This document shows, one piece after another, positions 40,038 through 52,092 of a DNA stretch of 64,000 nucleotides. The first letter of the stretch is position 1, and each line of letters starts with the position of its first letter. The stretch is from Caulobacteraceae bacterium (GTDB taxonomy: Bacteria > Pseudomonadota > Alphaproteobacteria > Caulobacterales > Caulobacteraceae): positions 1 through 64,000 of the forward strand of contig JAFBAO010000037.1 of assembly GCA_019247715.1 (NCBI GenBank), written 5' to 3'. The position numbers were made by a program, and so were the translations under genes. The notes below the pieces were generated by a model, which was not told where the DNA came from, ran no database searches, and saw only the letters and a list, made by a program, of their open reading frames with translations.

Positions 40038-41129
40038 ATGGCCGCGGCTCTCCCACAGCAAGCTCGGACCGCCCCGCGCCCGCAGCGACGCGCGGCGGGC
40101 GAAGAAGGCATGATGGGCGCCATCGCCCGCATGGCCGAGGCGGCGGGCGTGCCCCCGACCCGCCTGATGCGCGACTTCGCGGGCCTGTCGCTGGGGCCCG
40201 GACGCGTCTCGCTTTCCGACTACGACGACCTGCGTCTCTATGACGAAGCCTTCTGGGCGGGCGCCGACCGGCGCGCGGTGGTGGGCCGCCGGCGCGGCCT
40301 CGAGCTTTGCCGCCAGGCCAACTTCCGGCGGGAGTTCTTCGGCCTCGCCGCCAACCGGCTGGCGAGCTGCGCCTACCTCGCGGCCCACGGCCTGCCGGTG
40401 GCGCAGGTGGAGGCCATCTACCGCGAGGGCCTGGCCACGCCCGCCGATCACGTGCTGCGCAGCCGCGACGAGCTGCGCCGCTTCCTGCAGGAGACCGCGG
40501 GGCGCCCGCTCTTCGGACGGCCGGTGGAGGGCGGCGACGCGCGTCCGATCGTCGCCAAGACCGCCGCCCAGGTCGACCGGATCGTCGAGGACCTGGGCGA
40601 GACGCCCAGCCGCGGCTATCTCTTCCAGCCCCGGATCGCCCCCCACCCACAGGTCGCCGGTTTCGCCGGAGGAGCGCTGGCGGCCGTCCGGCTGCTGACC
40701 CTTGCTTCGGATACCGGCCCGCGGGTCTTCCGCGCGCTCTGGAAGCTCCCCGACCGCCTCGCCGAGCTCGACCTCAGGACCGGCCAGGTCGTCCGGGTCG
40801 GCGCGCGGCCGGGCGCCGACCCGCCGGCCGGACGGGCCCGCTCCGAGGCCGCCTCAGCGCTGCTGCGCGCCCGCATCCCGGACTGGGAAGCGCTGAAGGC
40901 AGCAGCCGTGGAGGCGGCGCGGCTGGTCGGCGAGCTCGCCCTGGTGGGCTGGGACGTCGGCCCGTCGAAGGAGGGCCCGATCATCCTGGGATTCACGCCG
41001 ACGCCCGATCTCGCGGCGCACCAGATCGTCGAGCGCCGGGGCCTGCTCGACGCGGAGTTCCTGGCCTTCCTCGAAGCCCAGCGGCGGCTCGCCGCCGAAG
41101 AGGCGAGGTTCGAGGCCGATTGCGGGTAA
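40038..41129 (+). CDS. Sugar-transfer associated ATP-grasp-like protein
   Basis: Encodes 363 residues resembling ATPgrasp_ST proteins: SRGYLFQPRIAPHPQVAGFAGGALAAVRLLTL and LVGWDVGPSKEGPIILGFTPTPDLAAHQIVERRG. The usual metal-binding ExN at the end of the fold appears as LGFTP, so catalytic competence is doubtful. ATPgrasp_ST enzymes sit in surface polysaccharide or amino-acid-sugar ligation loci. It starts 64 nt after the decarboxylase gene in the same direction, suggesting one transcript. Confidence 0.68.
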   Translation: MAAALPQQARTAPRPQRRAAGEEGMMGAIARMAEAAGVPPTRLMRDFAGLSLGPGRVSLSDYDDLRLYDEAFWAGADRRAVVGRRRGLELCRQANFRREFFGLAANRLASCAYLAAHGLPVAQVEAIYREGLATPADHVLRSRDELRRFLQETAGRPLFGRPVEGGDARPIVAKTAAQVDRIVEDLGETPSRGYLFQPRIAPHPQVAGFAGGALAAVRLLTLASDTGPRVFRALWKLPDRLAELDLRTGQVVRVGARPGADPPAGRARSEAASALLRARIPDWEALKAAAVEAARLVGELALVGWDVGPSKEGPIILGFTPTPDLAAHQIVERRGLLDAEFLAFLEAQRRLAAEEARFEADCG

Positions 41130-41133
41130 GCCT

Positions 41134-42255
41134 CTACTCGACCGCCGCCGGCGCCGCCCTGGCCGCCGCGCTGGTGGCCGATGGGGACTTGATCCGCGCC
41201 GCGCGCGCCAGCGCCGCCTCCATCTCTTCGATCGTCGCGGCCGAGGCGACCTCGGCCAGGGCGCGCGCCCGCGCCGCCAGGCCCATCGCCGAGCGCAGGG
41301 CCGGATCCTCCGCCAGCTGCTCCAGCCGAGCGGCCATGGCCGCCGGCTCCCAGGGCCGCACCAGAAAGCCGCTCTCGCCTTCCGCCACCAGCCTGCCCAT
41401 TTGGCCGACCCGCGCGCCCACCACCGGCAGCCCCGCCGCCATGGCCTCCAGCGCGACGAGCGGGCCCTCCTCCTTCACCGAGGGAAGGGCGAAGATGTCG
41501 AAGGCCGGCAGGATGTCCGGGACGTCGGCGCGGCGCTCCAGCCTCACCACCCGCCCGGCCAGCCCTTGCATGGCCCGGTCCATCCGGCGCAGCTCGCCGC
41601 GGTGGAGCGGCGCGCCCACCATCACCACCTTCGCCTCCGGCCGCCGGGCGAGGAGAGGCCGGGCGGCGAGGATCAGGTCCGACTGGCGCTTCTCGGGCAT
41701 CACGTCGCCCACGTGGCCGATCACCAGCGCCTCGTCCGGCAGGCCGAGGCGCTGGCGCGCAATGCGCCGTCGCTCGGGACTCGGCGGCTGGGGCAGCTGG
41801 GCGCCCAGGAAGCCCGGGATCACCGTCATCCGCCACGGGGGGACGAGGTTCACCCAGCGGTGGTAGGCGGCGGTGCGGCGGCTGGGCGCGATGACGAGGT
41901 CGTTGAACGCCCAGTGCAGCTGCAGGTGCCGGGCGTGGGCGGTGGCGACCACCGGCGGCCCGCCCAGAAACCGCAGGAAGATCCCGAACGCGTGGGCGCC
42001 GCTCATGTGGGTGTGCATCACCTGCGAGCCCTCGGCCCGCATGAGCCCCAGCAGCCGGGCGAACTCGGCGCGCGAGCGCTTGAAGGTCGAGGTCGCGCAG
42101 CGCACCCCCGCCGCCTCCGCTGCGCCGACGTCGAGGCCTGGGCGGCAGATCAGGAGCACCTGGTGGCCGCGCCTGGCCAGCCCCTCGGTGAGCGCCAGGC
42201 AATGGCGGGCCGCGCCGCTCATCATGTCGGTGGAGAGGATCTGGGCGATCCGCAT
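41134..42255 (-). CDS. GT4-family glycosyltransferase
   Basis: Encodes 373 residues from the ATG at 42253-42255 (MRIAQILSTDMMSGAARHCL). Two Rossmann domains: the N-terminal GxxRH acceptor-side motif and, in the C-terminal half, VIGHVGDVMPEKRQSDLILA and the GT4 donor signature (ALPSVKEEGPLVALEAMAAGLPVV), with Glu of the EX7E motif present. Cytoplasmic face of the membrane, probably adding a sugar to a lipid-linked glycan. It lies 5 nt from the deacetylase gene and converges on the ATP-grasp gene. Confidence 0.9.
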   Translation of the reverse strand: MRIAQILSTDMMSGAARHCLALTEGLARRGHQVLLICRPGLDVGAAEAAGVRCATSTFKRSRAEFARLLGLMRAEGSQVMHTHMSGAHAFGIFLRFLGGPPVVATAHARHLQLHWAFNDLVIAPSRRTAAYHRWVNLVPPWRMTVIPGFLGAQLPQPPSPERRRIARQRLGLPDEALVIGHVGDVMPEKRQSDLILAARPLLARRPEAKVVMVGAPLHRGELRRMDRAMQGLAGRVVRLERRADVPDILPAFDIFALPSVKEEGPLVALEAMAAGLPVVGARVGQMGRLVAEGESGFLVRPWEPAAMAARLEQLAEDPALRSAMGLAARARALAEVASAATIEEMEAALARAARIKSPSATSAAARAAPAAVE

Positions 42256-42260
42256 CGGGG

Positions 42261-43223
42261 TCAGGAAAGCCGCCGGGCCAGCGCTTCGCCGTCCGCCTGG
42301 CCGGGGGCGATGCGGGGCAGCAGGAAGGGGTCCGACCAGCGCCGCACCGGTCCCGGAATGGTGGCGCAGGCCTGGGCGAAGCCGGCCTCGCGGCAGGCGG
42401 AGCGGCTCGCCCGGTCGTAGCGGCCGAACGGATAGGCGAAGTGCGGGACGGGCCGGCCGGTGAGCGCCTCGCAGGCCTTGCGGCTGGCGGCGATCTCCTG
42501 GGCCTGCCGCTCGGGCGGCAGCACGGGCAGGGCCGGGTGGGTGACCGTATGGGCTCCCACCGCGATCAGTCCGTCGTTCAGCTGCGCGAGCTCGCCCGAG
42601 CCCATGGCCCGGTGCTTGGCCCGCGCCGGCCGCGACAGGCCCGCCCAGTCGCGTAGCGCCGCGAGGTGCGCCTCGACCTTTTCCGACGGCTGACCGAGGA
42701 AATAGCGCCGCAGGTAGTGGCACGGGCCGGTCCTGGCGCTCTGGACGCCTTCCGGGAACCGCCACTCCACCGTCTCGCGCCCGAAGGTCGTCCGCAGCTC
42801 GGCCGGCAGCCGCGGCGTCTCCAGGAAGATGAACTCGAGCTCGTCCCACCAGAACTCGCGCGGCGCGTCGACGAGGCCGGTGACCACGAACACCGTCGCC
42901 GGGCAATCGAACCGCTCCAGGATGGGCCGGGCGGCGGTGAAGACGTCGTGGTAGCCGTCGTCGAAGGTGACGGCGGCGAGCGGCCGGTCGTAGCGGCGCC
43001 CCTGCGCGGCCGCAGCGGCGAGCTCGCCCAGCGGCAGGACCCGCCGGACGCGGGTGAGCGCCTCGATCTGCTCGGCGAACCGGTCGCGGCCGACGGCGAT
43101 CCCCCAGATGTCCTCGGCCGAATCGGCGACCACCCGGTGATAGATGAGGATCACCGGCGCGTGGGGCGCGAGCGCTCGCTCGATCGGGCCCAAAGCGCTG
43201 GCGATTTCGCGGCCGACGAACAA
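42261..43223 (-). CDS. Polysaccharide deacetylase (CE4/NodB-like)
   Basis: Encodes 320 residues from the TTG at 43223, chosen because AGAGGAGAG sits 7-8 nt upstream; a TTG at 43277 would add 18 residues without such a site. NodB motifs: TFDDGYHD (catalytic Asp and metal Asp), HTVTHPALP (two metal His), and FAYPFGRYD. It removes N-acetyl groups from a glycan chain and probably acts in the same pathway as the adjacent GT4 enzyme. No Sec signal is clear, so the cellular side is uncertain. Confidence 0.88.
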   Translation of the reverse strand: MFVGREIASALGPIERALAPHAPVILIYHRVVADSAEDIWGIAVGRDRFAEQIEALTRVRRVLPLGELAAAAAQGRRYDRPLAAVTFDDGYHDVFTAARPILERFDCPATVFVVTGLVDAPREFWWDELEFIFLETPRLPAELRTTFGRETVEWRFPEGVQSARTGPCHYLRRYFLGQPSEKVEAHLAALRDWAGLSRPARAKHRAMGSGELAQLNDGLIAVGAHTVTHPALPVLPPERQAQEIAASRKACEALTGRPVPHFAYPFGRYDRASRSACREAGFAQACATIPGPVRRWSDPFLLPRIAPGQADGEALARRLS

Positions 43224-43317
43224 AAGGCGCTCTCCTCTTGGCGCGAGGCCTATACGCGGGCGCGCCGAGGGCGCCAACGCCGCCGGGGGCGCGGAAGCCC
43301 GCCGATCCGCCGTCCGT

Positions 43318-43332
43318 GTTCGATATTTGTTC
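43318..43332 (+). promoter_or_regulatory. LexA (SOS) box of recA
   Basis: GTTC-N7-GTTC (43318-43321 and 43329-43332), the direct-repeat LexA operator of Alphaproteobacteria. It abuts the putative -35 hexamer TTGACT (43333-43338), so LexA would block RNA polymerase. A -10-like TACGCA follows at 43357-43362. Confidence 0.88.
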
Positions 43333-43447
43333 TTGACTGCGCCGGAACAAACGCGGTACGCAATGGAACGTCGCCGATGCGGGCCAGAAAACTCCGCGGG
43401 CGCCGGTGGGGTTGGCTCGAATCTGGGGATAGAAGGGGCGTCGGCGA

Positions 43448-44527
<1,080 letters not shown>

Positions 44528-44872
44528 GCTAGGCCGCATTCCGCTCGGTTGGCCCCGTACAGAGGGCCCGCCAGGGTCCGGAGCGGACTCCCCGCTCCCG
44601 GCGCTAGAGCCGGCGCGCGCCGCCTCGGACCCATCGCGAGCGGCGGCTTCGTCAGCCCCGAGGACGCAGATGCCCTACCGGCCCGCCCCGGCCGGCGTCC
44701 CAGGACCGCTGTCGAGGCCGCCGTTCGCCTCTTTATTCGCCGCCTGGCCTTCGGCGGACGCCTGCCCCCAAGATCAGGCGAACTTCAAATTCGCCACACG
44801 AGCGCGGTCCCTGTTTCCTACCCGCGCTTGCGAGTGCTAGAGGGCGCGCCCAAGTCCAACGGCCCGATTTTC
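44528..44872 (+). other. Non-coding interval between recA and alaS
   Basis: 345 nt with no convincing gene. A 7-bp hairpin (GGAGCGG 44580-44586 with CCGCTCC 44592-44598, 5-nt loop) lies 53 nt after the recA stop and could terminate recA, but it has no U-tract. The rest probably carries the alaS promoter and leader. I see no T-box or other riboswitch. Confidence 0.5.
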
Positions 44873-47524
<2,652 letters not shown>

Positions 47525-47559
47525 GGCGGCCGGTTCCACGAGGGCGAGGCCGAGCCCGC

Positions 47560-47680
47560 TCCTCCCTCGCGCAGCGGGGGAGGTGGTTGATCGCGTAGCG
47601 ATCAGACGGAGGGGGCGCTGCGCCCCTTCCACCATCCGGCCGGCGCCGGATGGTCCCCCTTCCCCGCACGCGGGGAAGGA
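47560..47680. repeat. REP-like hairpin cluster between alaS and icd
   Basis: Five consecutive palindromes between convergent genes: CTCCCTCG/CGGGGGAG-like (about 47561-47583), TGATCGC-GTA-GCGATCA (47588-47604), GGGGCG-CTG-CGCCCC (47612-47626), a perfect 10-bp stem ACCATCCGGC/GCCGGATGGT (47631-47654), and CCTTCCCCG/CGGGGAAGG (47658-47679). Related to the element after dxs. Acts plausibly as a bidirectional terminator. Confidence 0.65.
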
Positions 47681-47694
47681 GATGCGGCCCGAGG

Positions 47695-48909
47695 CTAGCG
47701 CGCCAGGGCCGTGTCCAGGTGCTCGGCCACCTTGTCGAGGAAGCCCTCGGTGGTGAGCCAGCTCTGGTCGGCGCCCACCAGCAGCGCGAGGTCCTTGGTC
47801 ATCTGGCCGGACTCGACGGTGTCGACGCAGACCTTCTCGAGGGTGTCGGCGAACCGGTCGAGGGCGGCGTTGCCGTCCAGCTTGGCCCGGTGCTTCAGGC
47901 CGCGCGTCCAGGCGAAGATGGAGGCGATGGAGTTGGTGGAGGTCGCCTCGCCGCGCTGGTGCTGGCGATAGTGGCGGGTGACGGTGCCGTGCGCGGCCTC
48001 CGCCTCCACCGTCTTGCCGTCCGGCGTCATCAGCACCGAGGTCATCAGCCCCAGCGAGCCGAAGCCCTGGGCCACTTCGTCCGACTGGACGTCGCCGTCG
48101 TAGTTCTTCGCGGCCCAGACGAAGCCGCCCGACCACTTCAGCGCCGCGGCGACCATGTCGTCGATCAGCCGGTGCTCGTAGGTGATGCCGGCGCCCTTGT
48201 AGGCCTGGGCGAACTCGGTCTCGAAGATCCGCTGGAAGATGTCCTTGAAGCGCCCGTCGTAGGCCTTGAGGATGGTGTTCTTGGTGGAGAGGTAGACCGG
48301 ATACTTGCGGTCGAGGCCATAGTTCAGGCTGGCGCGGGCGAAGTCCTCGATGGAGGCGTCGAGGTTGTACATGGCCATGGCCACCCCGGCGCCCGGATAT
48401 TCGAACACCTCGTGCTCGATCACCTGGCCGTCGTCGCCGGTCCAGGTGATGGTGAGCTTGCCCTTGCCCGGCACCCGGAAGTCGGTGGCGCGGTACTGGT
48501 CGCCGAAGGCATGGCGGCCGATGATGATCGGCTGGGTCCAGCCGGGGATCAGGCGCGGCACGTTGCGGCAGATGATCGGCTCGCGGAACACCACGCCGCC
48601 CAGGATGTTGCGGATCGTCCCGTTGGGCGATTTCCACATCTTCTTGAGCTTGAACTCTTCGACCCGGGCCTCGTCGGGGGTGATGGTGGCGCACTTGACC
48701 CCAACGCCCCAGCGCTTGATCGCCTCGGCCGCCTCGGTGGTCACCTTGTCGTCGGTGGCGTCGCGGTGCTCCATGCCCAGGTCGTAGTATTCGAGCTGGA
48801 TGTCGAGGAAGGGCAGGATCAGCTTGTCCTTGATCAGCTTCCAGATGATCCGGGTCATCTCGTCGCCGTCGATGTCGACGACGGGGTTCGCCACCTTGAT
48901 CTTGGCCAT
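47695..48909 (-). CDS. icd: NADP-dependent isocitrate dehydrogenase
   Basis: TCA-cycle enzyme converting isocitrate to 2-oxoglutarate and producing NADPH. It has 404 residues of the type II (eukaryotic-like homodimeric) class: [55 protein letters not shown], and [21 protein letters not shown] near the active site. NADP specificity follows from the subfamily and [15 protein letters not shown]. Monocistronic, converging on alaS. Confidence 0.97.
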   Translation of the reverse strand: MAKIKVANPVVDIDGDEMTRIIWKLIKDKLILPFLDIQLEYYDLGMEHRDATDDKVTTEAAEAIKRWGVGVKCATITPDEARVEEFKLKKMWKSPNGTIRNILGGVVFREPIICRNVPRLIPGWTQPIIIGRHAFGDQYRATDFRVPGKGKLTITWTGDDGQVIEHEVFEYPGAGVAMAMYNLDASIEDFARASLNYGLDRKYPVYLSTKNTILKAYDGRFKDIFQRIFETEFAQAYKGAGITYEHRLIDDMVAAALKWSGGFVWAAKNYDGDVQSDEVAQGFGSLGLMTSVLMTPDGKTVEAEAAHGTVTRHYRQHQRGEATSTNSIASIFAWTRGLKHRAKLDGNAALDRFADTLEKVCVDTVESGQMTKDLALLVGADQSWLTTEGFLDKVAEHLDTALAR

Positions 48910-49035
48910 GCGGGAAATTGGGCTCCAGGTCCGATTGGGCAGAGGAAGAGGGAGCGCGGATGGCCGGAGCCGATGGTCGCGCCGTCGGGGCTATAGAGGC
49001 TATTTCCGCGAAGGAAAAGCCGGGGCCGCCGCGGC

Positions 49036-50103
49036 TCAGCGCACCGCGGAGGCGGCCAGGCGCGCGGCTTGCGCGAAGAGCGCGGCCCGCTCGGCGCCGG
49101 TCGCCGTCGAGCCGGCCAGGAAGCCGGCCATGGCGTAGCGTCTACGGTCGGGAAGGGTGATGACCGCCAAGTCGCCCGTGACGGGCGTGAAGCCGAGGTC
49201 GGTCGCGGCGGCGGCGCCCTTGTGGGCCACTGCGACCGCGGCCGGCCAGCCGGCCCGCAAGAGATTCCCGCCCGGCCCCGTCGCCTCCATCCAGGCCAGC
49301 AGAGCAGCGCTGTCGGCCGGCGAGACGAGCTCGCCCGCGACGAGCTTGGCGAGGAAATCCAGCACGCCGGGGAGGGTGGCGGCATCCCGCGGATCGGCAA
49401 GGCAGGCGCCCATGGCCTGCTGGCGGACCCTGGCGGGCGCCTGGTCGCGGGCGGCGATGAAGGCGGGGGAGTCCTTCCACGCCGGCCGGAAGGGCGGCAG
49501 GGCGGCAAGGTCGGTCGCCAGCTCCCGCGCGTAGCGGTCGAGGCGGATCTCCTTGACGTCGCGCTGCCGCAGCCAGGCGGTGACCGCGCCCGGCCCTCCG
49601 AGCCTGGCCATGAGGACGTCGCCGGCGGTGTTGTCGCCCCACTGCAGGGCGAGCTTCAGAAGGGTGGCGACAGGCGCCCTGGCCGCGAAGGCTTCCGGCG
49701 GCGCCGGCCAGCGCTGGTTGATGATGCTGAAGGGCGCCGACAGCTCGCCCGCCCCGAAATCGATGGGCCCAGCCAGCGACATCCGCCCGGCCTCGACGGC
49801 CGCCATGACGGCGCCCGCCAGGGGCAGGGCGCCGAGGCCGGCGAGCGTAAAGGCCCGCTGGGTGTCCGAGCACCAGGTCTCGGTGGTGTCGAGGCTCATG
49901 ACGCCGATGGCGAAGAGGCCGGGCCGGGCGCGCTCGGCGAGGGCCGGAAAGGCGCTTCCCAACGATCCGATGTCGAGGCGGCGGCCCGCACGAGGAGTGG
50001 TGAGCCCGCCGCGCCGACCACAGGCGGCGAGGGCCACGGCGGCGCCGGCGGCGAGGGCGGTTCGGCGGTTCGGCCCGGGGTTCGCTTCGCGCCTCGTGAT
50101 CAT
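49036..50103 (-). CDS. Class A beta-lactamase-like lipoprotein, probably inactive
   Basis: Encodes 355 residues with a Tat-like NRRTALAAG and lipobox ending at Cys28. The fold of class A beta-lactamases is recognisable: FTLAGLGALPLAGAV aligns with the FxxxSxxKLPL helix, WGDNTAGDVLM with SDN, IRLDRYARELAT with the omega loop, and AHKGAAAATDLGF with KTG. But Ser70 is Gly89, Lys73 is Ala92, Ser130 is Gly156, Glu166 is Ala192, and KTG reads KGA. It cannot act as a serine hydrolase by the usual mechanism. Probably a peptidoglycan- or ligand-binding pseudoenzyme; it diverges from trmJ with only 30 nt between. Confidence 0.8.
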   Translation of the reverse strand: MITRREANPGPNRRTALAAGAAVALAACGRRGGLTTPRAGRRLDIGSLGSAFPALAERARPGLFAIGVMSLDTTETWCSDTQRAFTLAGLGALPLAGAVMAAVEAGRMSLAGPIDFGAGELSAPFSIINQRWPAPPEAFAARAPVATLLKLALQWGDNTAGDVLMARLGGPGAVTAWLRQRDVKEIRLDRYARELATDLAALPPFRPAWKDSPAFIAARDQAPARVRQQAMGACLADPRDAATLPGVLDFLAKLVAGELVSPADSAALLAWMEATGPGGNLLRAGWPAAVAVAHKGAAAATDLGFTPVTGDLAVITLPDRRRYAMAGFLAGSTATGAERAALFAQAARLAASAVR

Positions 50104-50133
50104 GCCGGTTGCCCCGCCGGCCCGGCCGGGCCT

Positions 50134-50955
50134 ATGCGGACGCCGATGACGGAGCGCGCCCCCGCGGTGATCCTGAGCGAGCCGCAGCTGGCCGAGAACA
50201 TCGGCGCGGTGGCGCGGGCCATGGCCAACTTCGGCCTCTCGGATCTTCGGCTGGTGCGGCCTCGCGACGGCTGGCCGCAGGAGCGGGCCTGGGCCACCGC
50301 CTCGGGCGCCGACTGGCCGCTGGAGGGGGCGCGGGTGTTCCAGCGATTGGAGGACGCCATCGCGGATCTGCGGCTGGTCCTCGCCACCACCGCGCGGCCG
50401 CGCGAGACGGAGCTGCCGGTGATGAGCCCGAGGGAGGCTGCGGCGAGGCTCCGGGAGGGCGCGGCGCGGGGATGGTCCGTGGGTCTTCTCTTCGGCGGCG
50501 AACGCTCTGGGCTGGAGACGGCGGACATCGCCCTCACCCACGGAATCGTAACGGCGCCGGTCGATCCGCGGTTCCGCTCGTTGAACCTGGCCCAGGCGGC
50601 GGCGATCTGCGCCTACGAGTGGGGCGCGGCCGGCGAGGCGCCGACGGCTCCCGGGTTCAAGGCCGCGCCGCCCGCCGAGCAGGCCGCGATGCTGGGGCTC
50701 TACGAGCAGCTGGAGGCCGAGCTCGACGCCGCCGGCTTCTTCCACCCGCCCGAGAAGCGGCCGTCCATGATCCGCAACCTCCGGATCGCCTTCGGCCGCG
50801 CCCGCCTCACCGACCAGGAGGTGCGCACCCTGCGTGGCGTGGTGACCGCGCTTTCCAAGGGGCGCGGGCGGGTGCTCGCCAAGCTCGCGGCCCAGAAAGC
50901 GGCCCCGAAGACGGCCCCGAAGACGGCCCCAAAGACGGCCAAGGAGGGCTCATGA
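50134..50955 (+). CDS. trmJ: tRNA (cytidine/uridine-2'-O-)-methyltransferase TrmJ-like
   Basis: SPOUT-class methyltransferase for position 32 of tRNA anticodon loops. It has 273 residues from the ATG at 50134 (a second ATG at 50146 is possible). Knot motifs: ILSEPQLAENIGAVARAMANFGL, SVGLLFGGERSGLE and LNLAQAAAICAYEW. The C-terminal tail has repeated APKT units (KAAPKTAPKTAPKTAKE), a short basic extension. It overlaps the next gene by 4 nt (ATGA). Confidence 0.9.
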   Translation: MRTPMTERAPAVILSEPQLAENIGAVARAMANFGLSDLRLVRPRDGWPQERAWATASGADWPLEGARVFQRLEDAIADLRLVLATTARPRETELPVMSPREAAARLREGAARGWSVGLLFGGERSGLETADIALTHGIVTAPVDPRFRSLNLAQAAAICAYEWGAAGEAPTAPGFKAAPPAEQAAMLGLYEQLEAELDAAGFFHPPEKRPSMIRNLRIAFGRARLTDQEVRTLRGVVTALSKGRGRVLAKLAAQKAAPKTAPKTAPKTAKEGS

Positions 50956-52031
50956 CCGCAGGGGAATTCTTCGCCCGCCTGCCGATCCCGATCATCCAGG
51001 CGCCGATGGTGGGGGCCTCAAGCTTCGAGATGGCGCTGGGGGTGAGCGAGGCGGGCGGCCTTGGCAGTCTCGCGGCCGGCGCGCTCGGGCCGGACGCCAT
51101 CGAGGCCCAGGCGCAGGCGTTCCGCGCGGCGAGCGCCGCGCCCTTCGCCATCAACCTCTTTGTCAACGCCCCCGCCAGGCCCTCCGGCGAGACGGTGGCC
51201 GCGGCGCTGGCGCGCCTGGCGCCCTGGTACGCCGAGCTCGGCCAGCCGCTCCCCGAGCCCCCGAACGACTTCGCCCCGGACTTCGAGGCCCAGTTCGCCG
51301 CCCTGCTGAGGGCGGCGCCGCCCGTCGCCTCCTTCACCTTCGACCGGCTGCGCAAGGAGCAGGCGGAGGCGCTGCATGGGGTCGGAAGCCTGGTGATGGG
51401 CACGGCGACCACGGTGGCCGAGGCCAGGGCCTGGGCCGAAGTCGGCGCCGACGCCATCTGCGCGCAAGGCGCTGAGGCCGGCGGCCACCGCGGCCATTTC
51501 CTCGCCGAGACCGAGGCCAGTCTGGTAGGAACCATGGCGCTCGCGCCCACCATCCGGGCGGCCGTCGACCTGCCGGTCATCGCCGCGGGGGGCATCATGG
51601 ACGGGCGGAGCGTGGCCGCCGCGCTGGCGTTGGGCGCCGCGGCGGCCCAGATGGGCACCGCCTTCCTGCTCTCCGAGGAGACCGCCGTCAGCGCGCCCTG
51701 GCGGGCCGCCATCGAGACCGCCGCCGACGACCCTACGCGCCTCACCCGCGCCTTCACCGGCCGCCACGCCCGGGGGATCGAGAACCGCTTCATGCGCGAG
51801 ATGCGCCCCATCGAGGGCGAGGTTCCCGCCTATCCGGTCCAGAATCGCCTCACCCAGCCGCTCCGGGCCGCCGCCGCGAGGGCGGGCGAGGCCGGCATGA
51901 TCTCGCTCTGGGCCGGGCAGGGGGTGAAGCTCGCGCCGACGGGGCGGTCGGCGGAGCTGGTCCGGCGCTGGTGGGACGAGGCGCGGGAGGTTTCACGGAC
52001 AGTGGCCGCGCGGACCGGCGCTGCAACCTAG
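50952..52031 (+). CDS. Nitronate monooxygenase family flavoprotein
   Basis: Encodes 359 residues of an FMN-binding TIM barrel related to nitronate monooxygenase/2-nitropropane dioxygenase. PIPIIQAPMVGASSFEMALGVSEAGGLGSL opens the barrel; GADAICAQGAEAGGHRG and VIAAGGIMDGRSVAAALALGAAAAQMGTAFLL bind the FMN phosphate. Detoxifies alkyl nitronates in studied members. Translationally coupled to trmJ, without an obvious functional link. Confidence 0.9.
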   Translation: MTAGEFFARLPIPIIQAPMVGASSFEMALGVSEAGGLGSLAAGALGPDAIEAQAQAFRAASAAPFAINLFVNAPARPSGETVAAALARLAPWYAELGQPLPEPPNDFAPDFEAQFAALLRAAPPVASFTFDRLRKEQAEALHGVGSLVMGTATTVAEARAWAEVGADAICAQGAEAGGHRGHFLAETEASLVGTMALAPTIRAAVDLPVIAAGGIMDGRSVAAALALGAAAAQMGTAFLLSEETAVSAPWRAAIETAADDPTRLTRAFTGRHARGIENRFMREMRPIEGEVPAYPVQNRLTQPLRAAAARAGEAGMISLWAGQGVKLAPTGRSAELVRRWWDEAREVSRTVAARTGAAT

Positions 52032-52092
52032 TGATCAGGGGCGCATCGGGGATGTCGGTTTCGCCGCTGGGCGATGGCCGGCCCCTGCATCA

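Noticed and set aside
44580..44598. Rho-independent terminator of recA
   Set aside because: The hairpin is present but has no T-run after it, so it is mentioned only as a feature of the interval.
50880..50945. Tandem repeat APKT in the trmJ tail as a possible slippage site
   Set aside because: It is only a few short in-frame units and does not change the reading frame.
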